This document shows, one piece after another, positions 1 through 6,739 of a stretch of DNA of 11,709 bases. The notes beneath the pieces are model-generated. The model did no database searches. It was not told the origin of the DNA and saw only the letters and a list, made by a program, of their open reading frames with translations. Location of the stretch: positions 1 to 11,709 of the forward strand of contig JAHIMW010000095.1 of NCBI GenBank assembly GCA_018896355.1, given 5' to 3'. The first letter of the stretch is position 1, and the number at the start of each line of letters is the position of its first letter. This stretch comes from Pseudomonadota bacterium. Its GTDB lineage: Bacteria; Desulfobacterota; Syntrophia; Syntrophales; UBA5619. Position numbers and translations under genes: made by a program.

Positions 1-999
1 ACTCCCACGGTGTCGGCGATCCGCACCCGGTCGGCCCCGGCGGCCGAGGCTGCTGCGGTGAGCTACTCCCTTGCCCTCCAGGAGATCGCCTACGCATGCG
101 CTTCCACGGCGGTTACGATGTCGGTGACGAACCTCTCCTCCGATCCGATTTTCAAGTTCGGCAGCGAGGAGCAGAAGCAGCGCTACCTCGCGCCGCTCGC
201 CCGCGGGGAGATGCTCGGGGCCTTCGCCGTCACGGAGTCGGGCGCGGGTTCCGACCCCGGGGGGATGACGACGCGCGCCGAGGAGAAGGGCGACCATTAT
301 CTGGTGAACGGCTCGAAGCTCTTCATCACGAACGGTTCTTATGCCGACGTGATTGTTCTGATCACCCGGATCGGCGCCGAAAAATCGAACCGCGGGCTTT
401 CCGCCTTCCTGCTGACGAAGGGGACGCCGGGTTTCCGCATCGGTCGGAAAGAGGAGAAGATGGGACTCCGGGCCTCCGACACCGTCGAACTCCTCTTCGA
501 CGACTGCCGGATCCCGAAGGAGAACCTGCTCGGAAAGGAAGGGGTCGGCTTCAAGATTGCGATGGTCGCCCTCGACAGCGGCCGGATCGGGATCGCCTCC
601 CAGTCTCTCGGGATTGCGCGGGCCTGCCTCCACGAGGCGGTGGCGTACGCGAAGACGCGCAAGCAGTTCGGGAAGAACATCGGCTCTTTCCAGGCGATCC
701 AGTGGATGATCGCCGACACCGCCGCCGAGATCGAGGCGGCCCACTGGCTTACGCTGTACGCCGCCGACAAGAAAGACCAGGGGCTGCCCTTCACGCGGGA
801 GGCGTCGATGGCCAAGCTCTTCGCCTCCGAAATGGCCAACCGGGCGGCCTACCGCGCCGTCCAGATCCACGGTGGCTACGGTTACATGAAAGAGTACAAG
901 GTGGAACGGCTCTACCGCGACGCGCGGGTCACCACGATCTACGAGGGGACCTCGGAGGTGCAGCGGATCGTCATCGCCCGCGAGGTTTTGGAAGAGTGA
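1..999 (+). CDS. Acyl-CoA dehydrogenase, 5' end cut by window edge
   Basis: FAD-dependent enzyme that introduces an alpha,beta double bond into an acyl-CoA and passes electrons to electron-transfer flavoprotein; cytoplasmic, beta-oxidation or amino-acid/organic-acid breakdown. Numbering from the GTG at 10, both family signatures are present: AVTESGAGSDPGG (about 73-85) and Q-I-H-G-G-Y-G-Y followed by K-x3-R-L-Y-R-D (285-304). The catalytic base is the Glu of IYEGTSEVQR (about residue 312). The visible 329 residues lack roughly the first 50 of a normal ~380-residue enzyme, and the reading frame stays open to base 1, so the GTG at 10 is not taken as the true start. Family resemblance begins at about residue 12 (AEAAAVSYSLALQEIAYACA); the codons before that do not resemble the usual P-E-x-x-G-G segment. 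It is followed 4 bases later by the GpsA-like gene. Chain-length specificity cannot be read from the sequence; it is closest in style to short/branched-chain enzymes. Confidence 0.95.
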   Translation, partial: TPTVSAIRTRSAPAAEAAAVSYSLALQEIAYACASTAVTMSVTNLSSDPIFKFGSEEQKQRYLAPLARGEMLGAFAVTESGAGSDPGGMTTRAEEKGDHYLVNGSKLFITNGSYADVIVLITRIGAEKSNRGLSAFLLTKGTPGFRIGRKEEKMGLRASDTVELLFDDCRIPKENLLGKEGVGFKIAMVALDSGRIGIASQSLGIARACLHEAVAYAKTRKQFGKNIGSFQAIQWMIADTAAEIEAAHWLTLYAADKKDQGLPFTREASMAKLFASEMANRAAYRAVQIHGGYGYMKEYKVERLYRDARVTTIYEGTSEVQRIVIAREVLEE

Positions 1000-1003
1000 C
1001 CTT

Positions 1004-2206
1004 ATGCTGACGGGTTTGCCTTTGGAGACGGACAGGATTGCCATCATCGGGCCGGGGCGCCTCGGGACCGCGTTTGCCTACAAGTTCGGCCGGGACGACA
1101 AGCGGGTGATCCTCTACTACCATGATGCCGACGTCTGCAAGACGATCAACCGGGAACGCCTGAATCCGCGGCACCTGACCGAGGATCTCGCGCGGCGTCT
1201 CGGCGGGATGGATCAGGTTCCCCGCCTCTCCCCGAAGGTCTACGCGACCAACGATCTGGAACGGGTCGTTGAGGAGAACGATTTCATCTTCCTCTCCGTC
1301 ACGATGGACCGGCTTCCGGAGATCCTCAACCAGGTCAAGCCGATCCTCCGGCACAAGACCACGAACACATGTTTCATTTCGGCGATCAAAGGCCTCACCG
1401 CGGTCGAAACGACCAGCCAGCTCATCACACCTTCCCAACTCATCCGGAACCAGTTCTACAAACTGAAAGACCGGTTCACCGTGGTTTCGATCGGCGGGCC
1501 TTTCTTCGATATGGATATTGCCTTGGGGAATCCGGTCTGCCTTTCAGTGGCCGGACCGAAGCCGATCTGTCGGACCGTCCGGAAGGAATTCGTCGGCGCC
1601 AACCGGCGGGAGCTGACCTCTCTCTATAACTTCGATACCGTCGGAATCGAGGCGTGCGGCGCGCTGAAGAACATCGTGGCCAACGTCAAGGGGGTGGCGG
1701 ACCGCCTGAATCTCGGCGACTCGATTCCCGGGACGCTCTTCTCCCGTTCCGGGGTGGAGGTGAGATCCCTCTCCCGGATCCTCGGCGGGAGCTTTCAGGC
1801 CTTCCAGAGCCAGGCGGGCGTGGGGGACATGTACATCACGCTTTCGTCGGATGCGAGCAAGAACCACCGCTACGGCAGCTTTTTCTATGATACCTTCACC
1901 GGCAATCCGGTTGAAACCCATCTGAAGGTCCTTCAGCAGATCGACGGAAAGCCGGAGGGGCCCAATACCATCCTGAATGTCCATAAGTTCCTGGAGAAGC
2001 GGAACATGTACAGCCCGATCTTTCACTGCGCCTACAAGATCTTCAACGATGAGAAGACACGGGAGGCCATCCGGGAACAGATCCTCCAGGCAACGCAGTT
2101 CGACCGCCGTACAAAGGAGTATATCGGCCCGGCATCGAGGCTCCTCTACCGATTCTTTCCCAACCTCTGGTACCGGCGTAACCGGGGAGTCCTCGCGAAT
2201 CCATAA
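1004..2206 (+). CDS. gpsA: Divergent NAD(P)-dependent glycerol-3-phosphate dehydrogenase family protein
   Basis: Probably interconverts dihydroxyacetone phosphate and sn-glycerol 3-phosphate, the backbone precursor of phospholipids, in the cytoplasm. The N-terminus carries the Rossmann motif IGPGRLG (residues 15-21). SAIKG (126-130) fits the substrate-binding lysine region of GpsA, and GGPFFDMDIALG (164-175) sits where the family has G-P-S-F-A-x-E. CGALKNIVANVKGVADRLNLG (218-238) contains the expected catalytic lysine (K222), and AGVGDMYITLSSDASKNHRYG (271-291) matches the G-x-G-D...S-R-N block. At 400 residues it is about 60-70 longer than typical GpsA; the extra length is mostly a basic, aromatic C-terminal tail after about residue 340. 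The ATG at 1004 lies 4 bases after the dehydrogenase stop with a purine-rich GAAGAG upstream. It may share a transcript with the preceding gene. The canonical G-P-S-F-A serine is replaced by Phe, so a different substrate is possible; the symbol denotes the family rather than proven activity. Confidence 0.8.
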   Translation: MLTGLPLETDRIAIIGPGRLGTAFAYKFGRDDKRVILYYHDADVCKTINRERLNPRHLTEDLARRLGGMDQVPRLSPKVYATNDLERVVEENDFIFLSVTMDRLPEILNQVKPILRHKTTNTCFISAIKGLTAVETTSQLITPSQLIRNQFYKLKDRFTVVSIGGPFFDMDIALGNPVCLSVAGPKPICRTVRKEFVGANRRELTSLYNFDTVGIEACGALKNIVANVKGVADRLNLGDSIPGTLFSRSGVEVRSLSRILGGSFQAFQSQAGVGDMYITLSSDASKNHRYGSFFYDTFTGNPVETHLKVLQQIDGKPEGPNTILNVHKFLEKRNMYSPIFHCAYKIFNDEKTREAIREQILQATQFDRRTKEYIGPASRLLYRFFPNLWYRRNRGVLANP

Positions 2207-2236
2207 AGGGTGTGCGACAAGTAGTAAATCAATAAC

Positions 2237-2992
2237 ATGCCGACAACACGAAGAGCCTCGCTTTTCCTCACTTGCAGCGCCGACGCCCTCTATCCCAGCG
2301 TGGGCCGGGTCTCGGTGCGCCTGCTGGAAAGCTATGGCGTTGACGTCGATTTTCCTGAGGAACAGACCTGTTGCGGCCAGCCCTGGCTAAACACCGGCGA
2401 CACCAAAAGCGCCAGAACCATGGCGCTTCATTTCCTGAAAGTTTTCGAGCGCTCGGAGGCCATTGTCGCTCCCAGTTCTTCCTGCGTTGACACGGTCAGG
2501 AACCGTTATTTGCCGCTATTCAAAGGGGAGCCCAAGCTTCAGGACCGCTTCAGGGAGTTGGCCTCAAAGACCTACGAGATTTGCGAGTATATGCACCGCA
2601 TACTGGATATTCCAGGACTTCCGCCCCATCCGGAACCCACCCGCACCACCTACCATTCCAGTTGCCGCACGCTGCGCGGTATCGGACTGCGCGGAGCGGC
2701 CGAGAACTACCTGAAGCAGATGTTGGGCGATCATTTCGTTCCCCTGCCCGATGCGGACACCTGCTGCGGGTTCGGCGGCAGTTTCAGCGTCAAATTTCCC
2801 GAAGTTTCGGGCAAAATTATGGAGGACAAACTGGGGAATATCGTTCTTACCGGCGCTTCAACCGTCGCCGCCCTGGACATGAGCTGCCTCACTCACCTTT
2901 CGGCGGGCGCCAGGAGGCAAAATCTTGGCCGGCTTCGCTTTGTCCACCTTGTCGAACTGATGATGGAAGCGCTGGAGGGCAAAACGCGATGA
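2237..2992 (+). CDS. lutA: L-lactate oxidation complex, cysteine-rich (Fe-S)-binding subunit LutA/LldE
   Basis: Subunit of the three-part, flavin-independent iron-sulfur L-lactate dehydrogenase (LutABC, also LldEFG or YkgEFG) that converts L-lactate to pyruvate in the cytoplasm. The 251 residues contain two CCG domains. The first uses C13, C45-C46-G47 (QTCCGQPW) and C83 (SSSC); the second uses C143, C176-C177-G178 (DTCCGFGGSF) and C217. The same domain binds Fe-S clusters in heterodisulfide reductase HdrB and GlpC. The length matches the family (about 240-250). The start is fixed to the ATG at 2237 because an in-frame TAA lies just upstream and residues from RRASLFLTC align with the family N-terminus. 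No Shine-Dalgarno sequence is visible in the 30-base gap after the GpsA-like gene. The stop overlaps the lutB start as ATGA. Confidence 0.93.
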   Translation: MPTTRRASLFLTCSADALYPSVGRVSVRLLESYGVDVDFPEEQTCCGQPWLNTGDTKSARTMALHFLKVFERSEAIVAPSSSCVDTVRNRYLPLFKGEPKLQDRFRELASKTYEICEYMHRILDIPGLPPHPEPTRTTYHSSCRTLRGIGLRGAAENYLKQMLGDHFVPLPDADTCCGFGGSFSVKFPEVSGKIMEDKLGNIVLTGASTVAALDMSCLTHLSAGARRQNLGRLRFVHLVELMMEALEGKTR

Positions 2993-4368
2993 ATCCTGTT
3001 GCTCCCAATTTCCGAAACGCATCCCGCGATGCCGTGAAAAACGCCCAACTCGTCGCCGCAGTGCGAAAAAGCTCCGACCTCCTCTCCGATTTGATGGCGC
3101 GGGCTGTCGCCAACACGCCCGATTTTGAGGCCCTTCGCGACTACGGTCGCGCCCGGAAGCTGGAAATCTCCGGCGATCTCGAAAAATACGTGCAATCTTT
3201 TACCGCCCATGCCCGGGCGGCCGGTGCGGTTGTCCATCGGGCAAAAGACGCAGCAGAAGCGGCCCGCCTCGCCATAAAGATAGCCGCCGACAACGGCACG
3301 AAAACCGCCGTCAAGGGCAAGTCGATGACCGCCGAGGAGGTGGAATTAAACGAGGCGCTGGAGGCAGCCGGCATCACCGTCACCGAAACCGATATGGGCG
3401 AGTTCATCATCCAGCTTGCCCATGAGAAGCCCTCGCACATCATGGCCCCGGCAATCCACAGAAGCCGCGCCCAGGTGGCGGAACTTTTCACCGACAAGCT
3501 TGGCACGCCGCCGGATCTGGGCGTTGAGGCGTTGGTAGCCGCCGCGCGAAAAGACTTGCGTGAAAAGTTTTTGGCCGCAGACATGGGGATCACCGGAGGC
3601 AATTTCGCCATCGCCGACACCGGCTCCATCGTGCTGGTAAGCAACGAGGGTAACATCCGCATGACAACCACCCTGCCGCGCATTCAACTGGCGGTGGTGG
3701 GCATCGACAAGATCATACCGGAAATGGCCGACATGCCCAAGTTTTTAGCGCTGTTGGCCCGTTCCGCCTGCGGCCAGACGATTTCCTCCTATATGTCGAT
3801 CGTCACCGGCCCGCGCCGCGCCGGAGAGGAAGAGGGGCCGGAGCAATTACACATCATCCTTTTGGACAATGGCCGCTCCCGAATCGCCAAAGGCCCTTAC
3901 CGCGAGATATTGCACTGCCTGCACTGCGGAGCGTGTCTATCCCACTGCCCCGTATACCGGGCGGTGGGCGGCCATGCCTATCAGGCCACCTATCCCGGTC
4001 CGATGGGTTCGGTCATTTCACCGCTGATCTCAGGGCTTGGAATCTACGCCGATCTGCCCAACGCCTGCACCCTTTGCGGTCGCTGCGCCGAAGTGTGCCC
4101 GGTTCGCGTGCCTTTGCCCGATTATCTCCGGGATCTACGCTCCGACGTCAAAAAACCGCCTTTTATGATGAAACTAACGGCCTTTGGCGCGAATACCCCT
4201 TCCCTCTACCGGCTTGGGATGATCGCAATGCGTCGGATGCTGAAAAAAGGCGGCAAGGGGTTGATGGCGCCGGCGCTGAAAGAGTGGACGGTGTGCCGTG
4301 AGCCGCCCAAACCGCAAGAGGGAGAGAGTTTCCGCGACTGGTGGAGAACAAGGAGCTACTGCAAATGA
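2989..4368 (+). CDS. lutB: L-lactate oxidation complex, LUD-domain ferredoxin-type subunit LutB/LldF
   Basis: The 459-residue large subunit of the LutABC lactate-oxidising complex. An N-terminal LUD (lactate utilisation) domain covers about 60-300, with the conserved stretch ADMGITGGNFAIADTGSIVL (197-216) followed by NEGN. Two [4Fe-4S] ferredoxin motifs follow: C310-x2-C313-x2-C316-x3-C320-P and C360-x2-C363-x2-C366-x3-C370-P. The tail carries the usual tryptophan-rich end (FRDWWRTR). Length is close to B. subtilis LutB (roughly 470-480). The open frame continues 136 codons upstream inside lutA, but the ATG at 2989 is chosen because it overlaps the lutA stop (ATGA), has GGAGGG nine bases upstream (2974-2979) and gives the family length. 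Tight overlap with both neighbours indicates translational coupling and a fixed subunit ratio. No key cysteine is missing. Confidence 0.94.
   Translation: MNPVAPNFRNASRDAVKNAQLVAAVRKSSDLLSDLMARAVANTPDFEALRDYGRARKLEISGDLEKYVQSFTAHARAAGAVVHRAKDAAEAARLAIKIAADNGTKTAVKGKSMTAEEVELNEALEAAGITVTETDMGEFIIQLAHEKPSHIMAPAIHRSRAQVAELFTDKLGTPPDLGVEALVAAARKDLREKFLAADMGITGGNFAIADTGSIVLVSNEGNIRMTTTLPRIQLAVVGIDKIIPEMADMPKFLALLARSACGQTISSYMSIVTGPRRAGEEEGPEQLHIILLDNGRSRIAKGPYREILHCLHCGACLSHCPVYRAVGGHAYQATYPGPMGSVISPLISGLGIYADLPNACTLCGRCAEVCPVRVPLPDYLRDLRSDVKKPPFMMKLTAFGANTPSLYRLGMIAMRRMLKKGGKGLMAPALKEWTVCREPPKPQEGESFRDWWRTRSYCK
4350..4355 (+). promoter_or_regulatory. Ribosome binding site that sets the lutC start
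   Basis: AAGGAG lies nine bases before the ATG at 4365. It favours that ATG over the in-frame GTG at 4341, which would overlap lutB by 28 bases. The ATG overlaps the lutB stop as ATGA, the same arrangement as at lutA/lutB. Confidence 0.75.
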
Positions 4369-4922
4369 TCCTCAATCAATACCTTGCAAAGGCCAGGGGC
4401 GTGGGCGTCGATATTGAGCTTTTGAGTTTGTCCGATCTCAACCTGCGCCTTGCGGCGCTTGTCGACGAACTCAAGGCCAAATCCGTCGCGCTTCCACTGA
4501 TCGGCTGGCCTGAGCCTCTTCTTCTCACTGTGAAGACCGAGGTTGAGAAGTGCGGTTCTGTTACGGTCTCGCCAAGGCGAAGAATGGACGGCGGCTATGA
4601 ATGGAACCGGTCGGCCCTTGGTTCTGCCACCCTTGGCATCACCTTTTGCGGCGCATTTGTCGCGGAAACGGGAAGCCTTGCCTTCCCCTCCGGCCCAGGC
4701 TTTGGGACCCTGGCCTCCCTTTTGCCGGAAACACACCTTGCGCTGAGCTACGCAAAAGATTGCCGGCCCGACCTTGGCGGCTATCTGGCGGAATTCGGCG
4801 CCGATATCCCATCGCGCCTGACCTTCGTCACCGGCCCAAGTCGCACCGGAGACATTGAAGCCTCGATGACCACCTGCGTACATGGGCCTGGAAGAGTTCT
4901 GCACTGGATTATTTCTGCATGA
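4365..4922 (+). CDS. lutC: L-lactate oxidation complex, LUD-domain subunit LutC/LldG
   Basis: Small subunit of the LutABC lactate dehydrogenase, a single LUD domain without cysteine cluster motifs. The 185 residues carry the family landmarks in order: AFVAETGSLAF (97-107), SLLPETHLAL (118-127), VTGPSRTGDIE (155-165) and the C-terminal VHGP (172-175). The last of these normally reads G-V-H-G-P; here it is C-V-H-G-P followed by GRVLHWIISA. It is somewhat shorter than the 200-240 residues common for LutC, mainly at the N-terminus. The start is the ATG in the ATGA overlap with lutB, preceded by AAGGAG. It is the last gene of the plus-strand set and converges on dctM across a 20-base gap. The exact role of this subunit in catalysis is not established from sequence. 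Confidence 0.9.
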   Translation: MILNQYLAKARGVGVDIELLSLSDLNLRLAALVDELKAKSVALPLIGWPEPLLLTVKTEVEKCGSVTVSPRRRMDGGYEWNRSALGSATLGITFCGAFVAETGSLAFPSGPGFGTLASLLPETHLALSYAKDCRPDLGGYLAEFGADIPSRLTFVTGPSRTGDIEASMTTCVHGPGRVLHWIISA

Positions 4923-4942
4923 TATTTTATTCTTATTTTTAA
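4923..4942. other. AT-rich convergent junction between lutC and dctM
   Basis: Twenty bases, nineteen of them A or T, separate the two converging stop codons. The plus strand is T-rich, as after a terminator, but I find no convincing GC-rich stem just before it. It may serve as a weak end point for lut transcription. The short TTCTGCA repeat upstream is direct, not inverted. Confidence 0.4.
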
Positions 4943-6223
4943 CTACCTTAAGAGAAGCTCGGGCAGCAGGGTAGAGAGCTTCGGCACATAGGTTATCACC
5001 AGCAAACAGAAAATAAAGATCAGTATAAAGGGCAACACCGCTTTGCCGATCTCCACGAGAGACCTTCTCATGATGGCCATCGAGACGAAGAGGTTCAGAC
5101 CGAAAGGGGGCGTTAAGAATCCGCACTCGATGTTCACGATCATGATGATCCCGTAATGGATATAATCGATATTGTATCTGTTGAGCGTTTCCGCAAGGAT
5201 GGGTGATATGACGATGATGGCGGTGACAATATCCATGAGGCCTCCGACCAGCAGGAGCACCCCGTTTATGGCGAGCAGGAAGAGCCATTTGCTCTGGATA
5301 TTGGAAACGATTGTCTCGGCAAGCTTGACCGGAATCTGCTCCACCGTCAGGAGCCAGATAAAGCTCATGGCGCACGACATGATGAAGAGGAGGCAGCCCG
5401 AGAGGATTGCCGAGTTCCGGCAGATAGCAAAGAGCTTCCCGAATTTCAGTTCTTTGTAGATGAAAAGCTCTACAAGGAGCGCATAGACGACAGATACTGC
5501 CGCCGCCTCCGTGGGGGTAAAGATGCCGCCGTATATCCCGCCCAGGACAAGGACCGGAAGGAATAGGGCCCATATCCCGTCTTTTATGATTTTCAAACCG
5601 TCTTTTACGGTGTAATGCACCTCGGAACGCCAGCCGTGTTTGCGCGACATGAAGTAGGAGTAACCCATGAGGCAGCACCCTATAAAGATGCCCGGCAGGA
5701 AACCGGCAATGAAGATCTCCGCAACGGAGACATTCATCACCAGGGCATAGAGGATCATGGGAATGCTGGGCGGGATGAGGATGCCCAGCGAACCGGCGGA
5801 TGTAAGCAGCCCGATGGAAAACTTGTCGCCGTAGCCTTCTTTGATCAGCGCCGGCATCATGATACTCCCGATAGCGATCACGGTGGCCGGAGAAGATCCG
5901 GATATGGCGGCAAAGAACATGCAGGCCAGGATGGATGCCATGGCGAGGCCGCCGGTGAACCGGCCCACAAAAAGCTTCATCACGCCCACCAGCCGGTCGG
6001 ATATGGCGCCCTCAGCCATGATATTGCCGGCCAGGATGAAAAAAGGCACACCCAGGAGGACGAAATTGTCGAGCCCGTTAAAGAGCTGCTGGATAAGGGA
6101 TGTTACCGGTGTATTGGCGATAAAGATCAGGTAAACAGCGGTAGTAGCGGCCAGGAGAAGGGATATGGGCATACTGAGCGCGAGCAGGGTAAAAAAACAG
6201 AGGAGAACGATGGTCAGTGTCAT
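4943..6223 (-). CDS. dctM: TRAP transporter large permease subunit DctM
   Basis: The 426-residue large membrane subunit of a tripartite ATP-independent periplasmic transporter, which uses an ion gradient to drive uptake of a solute, usually a carboxylate, delivered by the DctP protein. It is hydrophobic throughout, consistent with the dozen or so transmembrane segments of the family. Typical DctM motifs are visible: LGVPFFILAGNIMAEGAISDRL (about 57-78), ISGSSPATVIAIGSIMMPAL (107-126) and AGSLGILIPPSIPMI (143-157). Length is normal. The ATG at 6223 lies 3 bases after the dctQ stop, with AGGAG about 11 bases upstream inside dctQ. It is the last gene of the minus-strand array and ends 20 bases from the converging lutC. 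Substrate cannot be told from this subunit. Confidence 0.95.
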   Translation of the reverse strand: MTLTIVLLCFFTLLALSMPISLLLAATTAVYLIFIANTPVTSLIQQLFNGLDNFVLLGVPFFILAGNIMAEGAISDRLVGVMKLFVGRFTGGLAMASILACMFFAAISGSSPATVIAIGSIMMPALIKEGYGDKFSIGLLTSAGSLGILIPPSIPMILYALVMNVSVAEIFIAGFLPGIFIGCCLMGYSYFMSRKHGWRSEVHYTVKDGLKIIKDGIWALFLPVLVLGGIYGGIFTPTEAAAVSVVYALLVELFIYKELKFGKLFAICRNSAILSGCLLFIMSCAMSFIWLLTVEQIPVKLAETIVSNIQSKWLFLLAINGVLLLVGGLMDIVTAIIVISPILAETLNRYNIDYIHYGIIMIVNIECGFLTPPFGLNLFVSMAIMRRSLVEIGKAVLPFILIFIFCLLVITYVPKLSTLLPELLLR

Positions 6224-6226
6224 CGG

Positions 6227-6733
6227 CTATTTTCTCCTGATCCTCTCAAAGGGCTCACCCTTCCTGAAGCTGTTGAAATGCCTGTATGACAAGGCAAAAA
6301 ACCGTAAGGCGATGGAAATGGAAAACAATGGTATCGGTATGTAGGGAATGTACATGGGGATCTGCATGGCAGAACTCTTCACGCCAAAGGATTTTAAACG
6401 GAAGAGATGTTCTGTGCCGTAATAAACGAAAAGGACGGCCATCATACCGGAGAGAAAATAGGCCGCGGTTTTCAAGAGATGGCTTACCTTGTCGGGGCAG
6501 TATTCTGTCAGGGCCTCCATAGAGAAGTGTGTACCGTATTTAACCCCGATCGATGCCCCCAGGTACGTGCAGAAAATGATTGTATAGTTGGCAAGTTCAT
6601 TAAACCAGGTGAAGGTATAAGAAATGGTGTAGCGTAAGGCGGTTTCAATGAATGTAAAGATGGCGATGGCGAGGAGGGTGTAGGCAAGGACACCCTCCTC
6701 GAATTTATTCAGCCTTTTTATAAGGTTGTTCAT
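6227..6733 (-). CDS. dctQ: TRAP transporter small permease subunit DctQ
   Basis: The 168-residue small integral membrane subunit that partners DctM in a TRAP transporter. Four hydrophobic segments can be seen at about 15-35, 48-64, 88-106 and 128-150, matching the four-helix DctQ fold. The family's conserved W-x2-E region appears as FTWFNELANY (41-50), followed by GASIGVKYGTHFSMEAL (59-75), the usual G...H...D/E loop. It lies 6 bases downstream of dctP and 3 bases upstream of dctM, so the three are almost certainly cotranscribed. The ribosome binding site before the ATG is weak (AAGTCGGG directly abutting), suggesting coupling to dctP translation. Separate DctQ and DctM genes, rather than a fused protein, are seen here. 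Confidence 0.92.
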   Translation of the reverse strand: MNNLIKRLNKFEEGVLAYTLLAIAIFTFIETALRYTISYTFTWFNELANYTIIFCTYLGASIGVKYGTHFSMEALTEYCPDKVSHLLKTAAYFLSGMMAVLFVYYGTEHLFRLKSFGVKSSAMQIPMYIPYIPIPLFSISIALRFFALSYRHFNSFRKGEPFERIRRK

Positions 6734-6739
6734 CCCGAC

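Noticed and set aside
96..1010. 304-codon plus-strand open frame inside the acyl-CoA dehydrogenase gene
   Set aside because: Arg/Gly/Pro-rich out-of-frame reading of a high-GC gene whose own frame carries all family motifs.
2207..2236. Promoter or leaderless start in the gap before lutA
   Set aside because: A weak TAGTAA-like -10 can be drawn, but there is no -35 at correct spacing, so it is not reported as a feature.
2581..2988. Upstream extension of lutB by 136 codons
   Set aside because: It lies within lutA in another frame, resembles no LutB N-terminus, and the ATGA start at 2989 gives the family length.
4952..4982. Inverted repeat AAGCTC...GAGCTT near the lutC/dctM junction as a terminator
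   Set aside because: It lies inside the dctM 3' coding end, the arms are six bases around a 15-base loop, and no T tract follows the stem on either strand at the right place.
4356..5678. 440-codon minus-strand open frame antisense to lutC and overlapping dctM
   Set aside because: It crosses two well-supported genes in the wrong frame, and its His/Arg/Pro-rich translation shows no recognisable fold or signature.
5615..6289. 224-codon plus-strand frame antisense to dctM
   Set aside because: Strongly hydrophilic complement of a membrane-protein gene, a common artefact; dctM motifs on the other strand are clear.
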